The notes under the pieces are model-generated. The model did no database searches. It was not told the origin of the DNA and was given only the letters and a program-made list of their open reading frames with translations. Shown in pieces: positions 1 to 7,302 of a DNA stretch of 64,000 nt. Origin of the DNA: JANPIX01 sp031425195 (lineage in GTDB: Bacteria > Pseudomonadota > Alphaproteobacteria > Rhodobacterales > Rhodobacteraceae). A program made the position numbers and the translations under genes. The stretch's first letter is position 1. Each line of letters begins with the position of its first letter. The stretch is from the NCBI GenBank assembly GCA_031425195.1, contig JANPIX010000006.1:62001-126000 (forward strand). The letters run 5' to 3'.

Positions 1-926
1 CCTTTGTTGCGCGCCCTGCGGCGGAAACGCCGCTTTCGGCGCTTGCCATTGCGGTGCTGGGGGAACGGGCGGGGCTGCCGAAGGGCATTTTCAGCGTCAT
101 CACCTCGCAGCGGTCCTCCGACATCGGCAAGGAGTTTTGCGAGAACCCGGTCGTGCGCAAGTTGACCTTCACCGGATCGACCGAGGTGGGGCGCATCCTG
201 ATGCGGCAGGCGGCGGATCAGGTGATGAAGTGCAGCATGGAACTGGGCGGCAACGCGCCTTTCATCGTGTTCGACGATGCCGATCTGGATGCGGCTGTGG
301 TCGGGGCCATGGCGTCGAAATTCCGCAACAACGGGCAGACCTGCGTCTGCGCCAACCGGATTTACGTGCAGGCCGGGGTCTATGACGCCTTTGCCGCGAA
401 ATTGCAGACGGCGCTGGAAAAGACGCGGGTGGGCGACGGGCTGACCGAAGCGGTGGAGTTCGGGCCGCTGGTCAACATGAAGGCGGTGGAGAAGGTTGAA
501 GAACATATCGCCGACGCTCTGTCCAAGGGTGCCCGCATCAGCATGGGCGGCAAGCGTCATGCGCTGGGCGGTTCGTTCTTTGAGCCGACGATCCTGACCG
601 GGGTTACCCATGCGATGAAGGTGACGTCGGAAGAAACATTTGGGCCGCTGGCCCCCCTGTTCAAGTTCGACACCGAGGAAGAAGCAGTACACGCCGCCAA
701 TGACACGATCTTTGGATTGGCATCATACTTCTATTCCCGCGACATCGGGCGCATCACGCGCGTGCAAGAGGCGCTGGAATACGGGATCGTCGGGGTCAAC
801 ACTGGCCTGATTTCCACCGCCGAGGCGCCCTTCGGAGGGGTCAAGCAATCCGGTCTGGGTCGCGAGGGAAGCCATCACGGGGTCGAGGACTATCTGGAAA
901 TGAAGTACATCTGTTTGTCGGTCTGA
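1..926 (+). CDS. gabD: NAD(P)-dependent succinate-semialdehyde dehydrogenase, 5'-truncated by window edge
   Basis: The open frame runs in from the left edge (codons begin at base 3), so about 307 C-terminal residues of a roughly 490-residue aldehyde dehydrogenase are visible. The enzyme oxidises succinate semialdehyde to succinate in the cytoplasm (GABA catabolism). The cofactor-site stretch FTGSTEVGRIL, the general-base glutamate in ELGGNAPFIVFDDADLD, the catalytic cysteine in GQTCVCANRIYV and the EETFGPLAPLF motif are all present, and the CVCANR context is typical of GabD rather than other ALDHs. The stop is TGA at 924-926. Exact substrate within the ALDH superfamily is inferred from motif similarity. 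Confidence 0.9.
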   Translation, partial: FVARPAAETPLSALAIAVLGERAGLPKGIFSVITSQRSSDIGKEFCENPVVRKLTFTGSTEVGRILMRQAADQVMKCSMELGGNAPFIVFDDADLDAAVVGAMASKFRNNGQTCVCANRIYVQAGVYDAFAAKLQTALEKTRVGDGLTEAVEFGPLVNMKAVEKVEEHIADALSKGARISMGGKRHALGGSFFEPTILTGVTHAMKVTSEETFGPLAPLFKFDTEEEAVHAANDTIFGLASYFYSRDIGRITRVQEALEYGIVGVNTGLISTAEAPFGGVKQSGLGREGSHHGVEDYLEMKYICLSV

Positions 927-992
927 TGCTGGACAGTTTCGTGCATTACGCCCAATCTGCGCCGAAATGACTGCCATCCAAAGGTCGTACCG

Positions 993-1400
993 ATGCCGCT
1001 TTTGCAACTGACCTATGCGTCGCGCCCGTTCGGGTTCGATTCGTCTATGTTGGCTGGGATTCTGTTGGATGCCCGCCGCTGCAATGACCGCGATGGGGTG
1101 ACGGGCGCGTTGATCTGCCGGGCCGACCTTTATCTGCAGCTTCTGGAAGGGCCGAGCGACGCGGTGGAGGCGGCTTTTGCGCGGATTGCGCGGGATGACC
1201 GGCACATGGATATCCGCCCGCTTTTCCGCCGTGGCATCGCACCGGAGGCGCGGTTGTTCGCGCGGTGGGCGATGCGCGATGATCCCGCCCAGACATGGGT
1301 CTGGACGCGCGAGGAGATTGACGCAGGTGCCGCCGAACGCGCCACCGAAGCGGAGGTCATGGCGATCTTTGCGCGGCTGGCCGAAACCGAACCGACCTGA
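993..1400 (+). CDS. BLUF-domain blue-light sensor, single domain
   Basis: A 135-residue protein made almost entirely of one BLUF (sensor of blue light using FAD) domain. The residues of the flavin hydrogen-bond switch are in place: Tyr8 in LTYAS, Asn31 in RRCNDRDGVTG and Gln49 in YLQLLEGP. The following DDRHMDIRPLF and RLFARWAM segments are also family-typical. There is no attached output domain, so it must signal through a partner protein, as short BLUF proteins do. AAAGG lies 9 bases before the ATG. It stands 66 bp after gabD and 27 bp before a cupin gene; no known partner is next to it. Confidence 0.9.
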   Translation: MPLLQLTYASRPFGFDSSMLAGILLDARRCNDRDGVTGALICRADLYLQLLEGPSDAVEAAFARIARDDRHMDIRPLFRRGIAPEARLFARWAMRDDPAQTWVWTREEIDAGAAERATEAEVMAIFARLAETEPT

Positions 1401-1427
1401 ACCGCCTTTCACACAGGATATCCCAAC

Positions 1428-1781
1428 ATGCAGACTGTCACCCGACTGCCCGCGACCGATAGCGTTACGCCATCGCATGACACGCTTGACGGTTGGGTGG
1501 TGACCGAAGGGTCACCGCGCATGACGACATGGGTTCTGCACACCACGGCGGACGGCACCATGATGTCGGGAATCTGGGAATGCACAACGGGATCTTGGCA
1601 CGCAACCTACACCGCGTATGAATATGTCGTCCTGATCAGCGGGCGGATCGTGATCACGCCAGACGGCGGCACGCCGGTCACGGTTTCGGCGGGCGATGCC
1701 TTTGTCGTCGAGAAAGATTTCAAGGGAACGTGGAAGATCGAGGAACCTGTGCGCAAGCATTTCGATTTCCGTCTTGATTGA
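1428..1781 (+). CDS. Small cupin-domain protein (cupin_3/EutQ-like)
   Basis: A 117-residue single-domain cupin. The pattern GIWECTTGSWHATYTAYEYVV followed by the second cupin motif around GGTPVTVSAGDAFVVEKDF resembles the DUF861/cupin_3 family, in which the beta barrel ends in an aromatic-rich strand (GTWKIEEPVRKHFDF). The canonical metal histidines are only partly present, so catalytic activity cannot be asserted. It starts 27 bp after the BLUF gene and is probably cotranscribed with it and with the downstream CorC-like gene. The function is unknown. Confidence 0.75.
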   Translation: MQTVTRLPATDSVTPSHDTLDGWVVTEGSPRMTTWVLHTTADGTMMSGIWECTTGSWHATYTAYEYVVLISGRIVITPDGGTPVTVSAGDAFVVEKDFKGTWKIEEPVRKHFDFRLD

Positions 1782-1808
1782 CCAAGCAGGCAGGTTCATA
1801 CGCCCCCG

Positions 1809-3080
1809 ATGCTGAGTGAAATTGCCCTTGTGCTTGGATTGATCCTGCTGAATGGGGTTCTGGCCTTGTCGGAACTGGCCATTGTTTCGGCGCGCCCTGC
1901 CCGCTTGCGCATGGTGGAACAGCGCTCACGCGGGGCGGCGATGGCGCTGCGGCTTGCCGAAGATCCGGGGCGGTTCCTGTCGACTGTGCAGATCGGCATC
2001 ACGCTGGTGGGCGTGTTGTCGGGGGCGTTTTCGGGGGCCACGCTGGGCGCGCGTCTGGCCGGCTGGCTGGTGACGCAGGGGGTGGACGCCGAACTTGCCA
2101 ACACGCTGGGCGTGGGAGGCGTGGTGGTCGTTCTGACCTATCTGTCGCTGATCGTGGGCGAGTTGGTGCCAAAACAACTGGCTTTGAAGAACCCCGAGGG
2201 GCTGGCTATCCGAATGGCCCCCGCAATGACGGTGCTGTCGCGCATCGCGGCACCGCTGGTGTGGTTTCTGGAACGGTCGGGCCGGTTGATCCTGCTGGCC
2301 CTGCGTCAGGGCAACAGCGACAAGGCGGGGGTCACCGAAGAAGAAGTCCGGTCGCTTTTGCACGAGGCGCATGACGGGGGGGTCATCGAGACGGAAGAGC
2401 GCGACATGATTTCGGGGGTCATGCGGCTGGCAGACCGTTCGGCGCGGGCTTTGATGACGCCGCAGGTGGAGATTGACATGCTCGACCTGGAATCGACCCC
2501 GGCCGAGGCTTTGGCCGCCGTGCGCCGGATTGCGCGGCCCCGGATGCCGGTGCGCAAGCGCGGGACGGATGAGGTGGTGGGGATCGTCACGCTGCACGAC
2601 GCGTTCAATGCGTTGTCGCGGCGCGAACCGCTGAACATTCCGGCGCTGTTGCAGGAAGTGCCGATTGTGTCGGACATGGCCGATGCGCTGGACGTGATGC
2701 AGTTGCTGCGCCAGACGCCGCACCATCTTGTTCTGGTCTATGACGAATATGGCGCGTTCGAGGGGATCATCACGTCGGGCGATATTCTGGAGGCCATCAC
2801 CGGGACGCTGGACGCCACGTTTTCGGATGAGCCCTCGATGGTGGAACGCGCGGACGGCAGTTTTCTGGTGGCCGGGTGGATGCCCGTGGACGAATTCTGC
2901 GAACGGCTGGCGTTGCCGCGCAGTGTGGCGGGCGATTACGAAACCGTGGCGGGGATTGCCCTGCATCAGTTGGGTCATATGCCGTCGCTGGGTGTCACCT
3001 TCGTGGTCGAGGACTGGCGGTTCGAAGTGATCGACATCGACGACCGCCGGATCGATAAGGTGCTGGTCAGCCGGGTCTGA
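1809..3080 (+). CDS. CNNM/CorC-type membrane protein (DUF21 + CBS pair + CorC_HlyC)
   Basis: A 423-residue protein of the so-called haemolysin C / CNNM magnesium-transport family. The N-terminal ~190 residues form a DUF21 transmembrane domain (hydrophobic segments near residues 3-22, 62-85 and 98-118, with a GELVPKQLAL motif). It is followed by GVTEEEVRSLLHEAHDGGVIE, two CBS domains (LMTPQVEIDML and VYDEYGAFEGIIT) and a C-terminal CorC_HlyC domain (residues ~340-423). It acts in the inner membrane, probably in Mg2+/Co2+ homeostasis. 'Haemolysin' is a historical label and there is no sign of toxin function. Confidence 0.88.
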   Translation: MLSEIALVLGLILLNGVLALSELAIVSARPARLRMVEQRSRGAAMALRLAEDPGRFLSTVQIGITLVGVLSGAFSGATLGARLAGWLVTQGVDAELANTLGVGGVVVVLTYLSLIVGELVPKQLALKNPEGLAIRMAPAMTVLSRIAAPLVWFLERSGRLILLALRQGNSDKAGVTEEEVRSLLHEAHDGGVIETEERDMISGVMRLADRSARALMTPQVEIDMLDLESTPAEALAAVRRIARPRMPVRKRGTDEVVGIVTLHDAFNALSRREPLNIPALLQEVPIVSDMADALDVMQLLRQTPHHLVLVYDEYGAFEGIITSGDILEAITGTLDATFSDEPSMVERADGSFLVAGWMPVDEFCERLALPRSVAGDYETVAGIALHQLGHMPSLGVTFVVEDWRFEVIDIDDRRIDKVLVSRV

Positions 3081-3136
3081 ATATTTTCGTGATGCGTTCC
3101 AAGGATTGCCGGGTGTCGCGCGTCTGACTATGCGTG

Positions 3137-3682
3137 ATGCTGATGACTACATCCGATGAAATTCTGGCGACAGCCGCAGCCGGTGGGGACCGTGACGCCT
3201 TTGCGTCGCTGTTGGCGCGGCATTACGACAGGATCAACGGGCTGGCCTGGCGGCTGACGGGAAGCCGGGCGGATGCGCAGGATCTGGCGCAGGACATTTG
3301 CGCCAACCTGCCTGCGAAACTGCGCAACTGGCGGGGCGAGGCGCGGTTTTCAACCTGGCTGTACCGCGTGGTGGTGAACGCTGTGCATGATCAGCGCCGC
3401 CGCAACGCGACGCGGCAGCGGGCCGGGCAGGGCTGGGGCGACTGGGAAATCGCGCGACAGGATGAAATGGCGGCGGACCGTGCGGCGCAGGACTGGCTGG
3501 CGCAGGCGATGACGCGCCTGCCGCCGGAACTGCGCGATACGGTGGCATTGGTGCTGGGCGAAGACATGACGCAGGCCGAGGCGGGGCTGGTGCTGGGGCT
3601 GTCCGAAGGCACGATTGCCTGGCGCATGTCCGAGGTGAAAAAGCGGTTGCGCAGTATGGCCGAACAGGAGGGCGCACGATGA
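3137..3682 (+). CDS. ECF-type RNA polymerase sigma factor
   Basis: About 181 residues with the two-domain ECF sigma layout. Region 2 covers residues ~20-85 (ARHYDRINGLAWRLTGSRAD, AQDLAQDICANL, FSTWLYRVVVNAVHD). Region 4 near the C-terminus carries a helix-turn-helix (MTQAEAGLVLGLSEGTIAW). The start is uncertain: GTG 3134, ATG 3137 and ATG 3143 are in frame and none has a good Shine-Dalgarno. Its last codon overlaps the next gene by 4 bp (ATGA). This coupling to a membrane-anchored VWA protein suggests that the neighbour controls the sigma factor, which is inference only. Confidence 0.85.
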   Translation: MLMTTSDEILATAAAGGDRDAFASLLARHYDRINGLAWRLTGSRADAQDLAQDICANLPAKLRNWRGEARFSTWLYRVVVNAVHDQRRRNATRQRAGQGWGDWEIARQDEMAADRAAQDWLAQAMTRLPPELRDTVALVLGEDMTQAEAGLVLGLSEGTIAWRMSEVKKRLRSMAEQEGAR

Positions 3683-5769
3683 CGGACGAACTTGATGCCC
3701 TGCGGGCCGCCTTGCGCCGCGCCGAACCGGCCCCTGACGCCCGCGCCCGTGATGCGGCGATTGCGCTGGCGATGAAAAATTTTGATGCGGAGCAGCGTGC
3801 CGTCCAAGGATTGCCTGCCGCCGCGCGTCCTAATTCCGACCGCCCGAGCGGGGCGGGGATTTGGAACAGGATGGGTATCATGTTGAAGGGATTGACGACA
3901 CAACAGGCTTTGGCCGGAACCGCGTCTATCGCTGCGATTTGCGTGGCGGTGGTCTTGACGGGGCAACAGGGGTGGAAGACCGGCACGGTGGACCTGCCGC
4001 CGCCTGTGATTGCCACGCCGCCCGAGAGCACAATCGAGATCATGCCCGAGGCGGATGTTCCGACCATTGCGGAAAGTACCGCGCCGGATGGGCGGACCGA
4101 TCTGCAGGGGCAGGCCGTGCCGTTGCCGCAGGTCGTGATGCCAGAACCGATGGCACCGATGGCAGACAGTGCGATGGAGAGCACCGCCCCCTTGGCTGCG
4201 CCGCGCACACGGCAGGAGCGGTCTGTCATGCCGGCGCCCGAGATGGAGGGCACTGGCGCGAACACCCTTGGCAAATCCGCCGGGGCCGATGCACTGGGTG
4301 GGATGTCTGCCGCAGAATCCGCGATGCCGATGGGTGCGCGGGATCTGCAGATACAGCAGGAGCCGGATACCGAAGCTTTTGCGAACGAGGCCCCGAACCC
4401 CGTCAAGGTGACGGCGGAAGAGCCTGTTTCGACCTTTTCGATTGATGTGGATACCGCGAGTTATTCCGTCGTGCGCAACAGTCTGAACATGGGGCAACTT
4501 CCCCCCCCGGACGCCGTGCGGGTGGAGGAGATGGTGAACTATTTCCCCTATGCCTACCCCGCGCCCGCCGCCGAGGACGGGCCTTTCCGGCCCAGCGTGA
4601 CCGTGATGCCGACACCATGGAACCCGGCCACGCGGCTGGTGCATATCGGGATACAAGGGGCGATGCCTGCGATGGCAGACCGCCCTGCCCTGAACCTTGT
4701 GTTCCTGATCGACACGTCGGGCAGCATGGACGAACCGGCGAAGCTGCCGTTGCTGAAGCAATCGCTGTCCCTGATGCTGGGCCAGTTGCGGCCGCAGGAT
4801 CAGGTGGCCATCGTGGCCTATGCCGGGTCTGCGGGTGTGGTGCTGGAGCCTACGGGTGCGCAGGACGTGTCGCGCATCAGCGCCGCGCTGAACAATCTGG
4901 CGGCGGGCGGGTCCACCGCCGGGGCCGAGGGGTTGGAACTGGCCTATCAGGTGGCGGCGTCGATGACGGGCGAGGGCGAGGTCAGCCGCGTTTTGCTGGC
5001 GACGGATGGGGATTTCAACGTGGGTGTCAGTGACCCCGACGGATTGGAAGCCTATGTCGCCAAGAAACGCGACACGGGCATCTATCTTTCGGTGCTGGGT
5101 TTCGGGCGGGGCAATCTTGATGATGCGGTCATGCAATCGCTTGCCCAGAACGGCAACGGACAGGCCGCCTATATCGACACGCTGAACGAGGCGCGGAAGG
5201 TTCTGGTGGATCAACTGACCGGGGCGTTGTTCCCGATTGCGGATGACGTGAAGATTCAGGTGGAGTGGAACCCGGCAACTGTCGCGGAATACCGGTTGAT
5301 CGGGTACGAAACCCGCGCGTTGCGGCGCGAGGATTTCAACAATGACCAGATCGACGCGGGCGAGATTGGCGCGGGCGTTTCCGTGACGGCGATCTATGAA
5401 GTGACGGCACCGGGCAGCGACGGGTTGTTGAATGATCCGCTGCGCTATGGCGCGGCAGGGGATACGGTTGCCACGGATTCGGATGAGCTTGGGTTTTTGC
5501 GCCTGCGCTACAAGGAACCGGGGGGCGACACGTCGATCCTGAAGGAAACGGCCATTGGGCAGGACACCGGCCCGGCATCAGACGACGCGCGGTTTGCCGT
5601 GGCCATCGCGGGGTTTGGTCAGCTTTTGACGGGGGCTGTCTATCTGGGTGACTGGGGATGGGACGACGCCATCACGGCGGCGCTCGCGGCGCGGGGCGAA
5701 GATGCGTTCGGCTACCGGATCGAAGCGGTGAACCTGATGCGGATGGCACAGAGCCTTTCTGCCAACTGA
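3679..5769 (+). CDS. Membrane-anchored VWA-domain protein, YfbK-like (VWA + DUF3520), possible anti-sigma partner
   Basis: A 696-residue protein. Residues 1-70 are cytoplasmic and rich in Ala, Arg and Asp. One transmembrane segment lies near 75-95 (ALAGTASIAAICVAVVL). A long Pro/Ala/Met linker follows, then a 'VSTFSIDVDTASYSVVRN' region and a von Willebrand A domain with an intact MIDAS start D345-T-S-G-S349 and LLATDGDFNVG. The last ~170 residues match the YfbK-type DUF3520 C-terminus. The topology (inside head, single TM, extracytoplasmic VWA) and the 4-bp overlap with the sigma gene resemble sigma/anti-sigma pairs. A recognisable anti-sigma zinc motif is absent, so that role is a hypothesis. 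Confidence 0.85.
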   Translation: MTDELDALRAALRRAEPAPDARARDAAIALAMKNFDAEQRAVQGLPAAARPNSDRPSGAGIWNRMGIMLKGLTTQQALAGTASIAAICVAVVLTGQQGWKTGTVDLPPPVIATPPESTIEIMPEADVPTIAESTAPDGRTDLQGQAVPLPQVVMPEPMAPMADSAMESTAPLAAPRTRQERSVMPAPEMEGTGANTLGKSAGADALGGMSAAESAMPMGARDLQIQQEPDTEAFANEAPNPVKVTAEEPVSTFSIDVDTASYSVVRNSLNMGQLPPPDAVRVEEMVNYFPYAYPAPAAEDGPFRPSVTVMPTPWNPATRLVHIGIQGAMPAMADRPALNLVFLIDTSGSMDEPAKLPLLKQSLSLMLGQLRPQDQVAIVAYAGSAGVVLEPTGAQDVSRISAALNNLAAGGSTAGAEGLELAYQVAASMTGEGEVSRVLLATDGDFNVGVSDPDGLEAYVAKKRDTGIYLSVLGFGRGNLDDAVMQSLAQNGNGQAAYIDTLNEARKVLVDQLTGALFPIADDVKIQVEWNPATVAEYRLIGYETRALRREDFNNDQIDAGEIGAGVSVTAIYEVTAPGSDGLLNDPLRYGAAGDTVATDSDELGFLRLRYKEPGGDTSILKETAIGQDTGPASDDARFAVAIAGFGQLLTGAVYLGDWGWDDAITAALAARGEDAFGYRIEAVNLMRMAQSLSAN

Positions 5770-5783
5770 ACAGCCACAACGAA

Positions 5784-5811
5784 AAACGGCCCCGCGATTG
5801 CGGGGCCGTTT
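5784..5811. terminator. Bidirectional rho-independent terminator
   Basis: A perfect 12-bp inverted repeat (5784-5795 with 5800-5811) closed by a GATT loop, with A-run upstream and T-run downstream so that it works on both strands. It separates the + strand VWA gene from the convergent - strand hsp20 gene. Confidence 0.9.
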
Positions 5812-5834
5812 GTCATTTGCCCTGTGGACGGCGA

Positions 5835-6314
5835 TCAGACTTCGGCGGTTTCGACGGGTTTGGCGTCGATCGCCTTGGCCTGGGTATCGCCCAGACGTTC
5901 AATCTCGATCCGGCGCGGTTTAAGCGCCTCGGGCACTTCGCGGACAAGGTCGATGTGCAGCATGCCGTGTTCGTGCAGGGCACCCGTCACGCGGACATGA
6001 TCGGCCAAGGCGAAGCGGCGGTCGAAGGCACGGGTCGCGATGCCGCGATGCAGATAGCTGCGCTGCGGATCTTCGGTGGGTTTGCGGGCGGACAGATGCA
6101 GGCCGTGATCGCGCACCTCCACCGTCAGGTCATCGGGGGAAAACCCGGCGACAGCGACGGAAATGCGGTAGGCGTGATCGCCCGTCTTTTCGATGTTGTA
6201 GGGGGGATAGCTGGGTTGCGCCACGTCGGTGGTCAGGGCGCGGTCCATCAGATCGGCGATGCGGTCAAAGCCGACAGTGGCACGGTAGAGGGGGGCAAAA
6301 TCAAAGTTTCGCAT
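5835..6314 (-). CDS. Small heat shock protein, Hsp20/IbpA family
   Basis: A 159-residue cytoplasmic holdase with an alpha-crystallin domain. The N-terminus MRNFDFAPLYRATVGFDRI is typical of IbpA-type proteins. The core (YPPYNIEKTGDHAYRISVAVAG, DDLTVEVRDHGLHLSA) and the strand/loop region HRGIATRAFDRRFAL, where R-x-F replaces the usual phenylalanine-rich segment, are all present. The ATG at 6314 was chosen over upstream ATGs (6323, 6347) because AAGGA sits 9-10 bases upstream and because of the RNA structure around it. That Shine-Dalgarno lies in a predicted ROSE thermometer hairpin, so translation is probably heat-induced. Confidence 0.9.
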   Translation of the reverse strand: MRNFDFAPLYRATVGFDRIADLMDRALTTDVAQPSYPPYNIEKTGDHAYRISVAVAGFSPDDLTVEVRDHGLHLSARKPTEDPQRSYLHRGIATRAFDRRFALADHVRVTGALHEHGMLHIDLVREVPEALKPRRIEIERLGDTQAKAIDAKPVETAEV

Positions 6315-6403
6315 GGTTGTCATCCTTGTAAAGCGATGCGTGGACACCCTCCATTACTGGCAGGGCGGCAGTCTTGCGGACCCGTGTGGCATCCGCATGA
6401 CTG
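6315..6403 (-). promoter_or_regulatory. Predicted ROSE-type RNA thermometer in the hsp20 5' leader
   Basis: Read on the - strand, the leader folds into three successive hairpins. Hairpin 1 (6403-6369) has a 5-bp stem, a 2x2 internal loop and a further 5-bp stem. Hairpin 2 (6365-6347) pairs 4+3 bp around a bulge and a 4-base loop. Hairpin 3 (6338-6321) is the diagnostic one: RNA AUCGCUUUACAAGGAU pairs as C-AUC-[G bulge]-CUU with AAG-GAU-G around a UAC loop, so the Shine-Dalgarno AAGGA is fully paired. The UYGCU box with a bulged G opposite AGGA is the signature of ROSE elements, which precede small heat shock genes in alphaproteobacteria. The fold was made by eye. Confidence 0.72.
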
Positions 6404-6404
6404 G

Positions 6405-6434
6405 CATGTGGGAGTTGGGATTGCGGGCGTCAAG
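6405..6434 (-). promoter_or_regulatory. Candidate heat-shock (RpoH-type) promoter for hsp20
   Basis: On the - strand CTTGACG (6434-6428) is followed after 15 bases by CCCACATG (6412-6405). This resembles the sigma-32 pattern CTTGAAA-N13-15-CCCCATnT with mismatches. Its position just upstream of the predicted thermometer leader supports it. It could also be read as a housekeeping-type -35 (TTGACG) without a good -10. Confidence 0.45.
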
Positions 6435-6448
6435 ACCCCTGTGGCGGA

Positions 6449-7264
6449 TCAGGGTTTGACGAATTTTGCGCCGGTGCCGGGGGTTTGCGGCAGGCCGCGC
6501 ACCTGCGGCAGGGTGCGGCGCATGCCAAGGCCGGCGTCGGCATCCAGAACCGCGCGCAGTTCGACAAGGGATTGCCCCAGATCCGCGCCAAGGGCGACCT
6601 GCATCCCTTCCACCTCGGCCTTGGCGGACACGACGGACACGATGGCGGCGATGCCGTCGCGGATGGTGAAGATCGGTGCGCCGGACGACCCGTAATCCAC
6701 GTTGCACGACAGCATCAGGATGCCGGGCTGGCGCGCCAGAACAAGGCACACCTCTTGCAGGGAGGGGGCGTCGTCGCGGGACTGGGCGTAGGAGACGACG
6801 CCAACTTCGTCCCCTTTCGACGGGCGGCTGTCGGTGTGGAAGGGTTCGATGGACGGCAGGCGGATCGGGCGGTCAAGTTCGATCAGGGCGATGTCATGGG
6901 CCACCCGGTCAATCTTGCCCGGCGCGCCGTAGACATAGGCCGGGTGGGCCAGTGCGCGGCGCACACCACGGTAGGCGGCGGCGCGGCCATTGCGCCAGCC
7001 TGCCAGAAATTCGATGGTGGACGGATCGATTGCCACGCCGCTGTCCTTGTTGAACAGGCAGTGCGCCGCCGTGAGCACCAGTTGCGGCGAGATGAGCGTG
7101 CCGGTGCAGAAACCTTCGTGCCCCATGTTCAGGCGGCCCACGGCATCCCAGCCCCGGCTGTCGTCGCCGGTTTCCAGACGGCGCAGTGCAGTTTCCTGTG
7201 CAGTGGCCGCGCCGGGAGCCAAAAGGGCAAGCAGAGCAAGGGCGAGCGGCAGGTGGCGGAACAT
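6449..7264 (-). CDS. Secreted trypsin-like serine protease (S1 family)
   Basis: A 271-residue protein. The N-terminus MFRHLPLALALLALLAPGAATA is a Sec signal peptide, so it is probably periplasmic or secreted. The chymotrypsin-fold triad is visible: His in VLTAAHC, Asp in HDIALIELD and Ser in YGSSGAPIF (GDSGGP-like, with Asp replaced by Ser, as in many bacterial members). Cysteines near CTGTL, AHC, EVC and LSC could form disulfides. The start at 7264 follows an AGAG purine stretch and gives a clean signal peptide. It lies 38 bp downstream of glcF on the same strand, but there is no obvious functional link. The substrate is unknown. Confidence 0.87.
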   Translation of the reverse strand: MFRHLPLALALLALLAPGAATAQETALRRLETGDDSRGWDAVGRLNMGHEGFCTGTLISPQLVLTAAHCLFNKDSGVAIDPSTIEFLAGWRNGRAAAYRGVRRALAHPAYVYGAPGKIDRVAHDIALIELDRPIRLPSIEPFHTDSRPSKGDEVGVVSYAQSRDDAPSLQEVCLVLARQPGILMLSCNVDYGSSGAPIFTIRDGIAAIVSVVSAKAEVEGMQVALGADLGQSLVELRAVLDADAGLGMRRTLPQVRGLPQTPGTGAKFVKP

Positions 7265-7302
7265 CGTGATCTCTATTCCCAAAAGGCGTACGCAGGGGCG
7301 GA

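Noticed and set aside
1809..3080. Haemolysin or toxin function for the CorC-like protein
   Set aside because: DUF21-CBS-CorC_HlyC proteins are membrane transport-related; the haemolysin name is historical.
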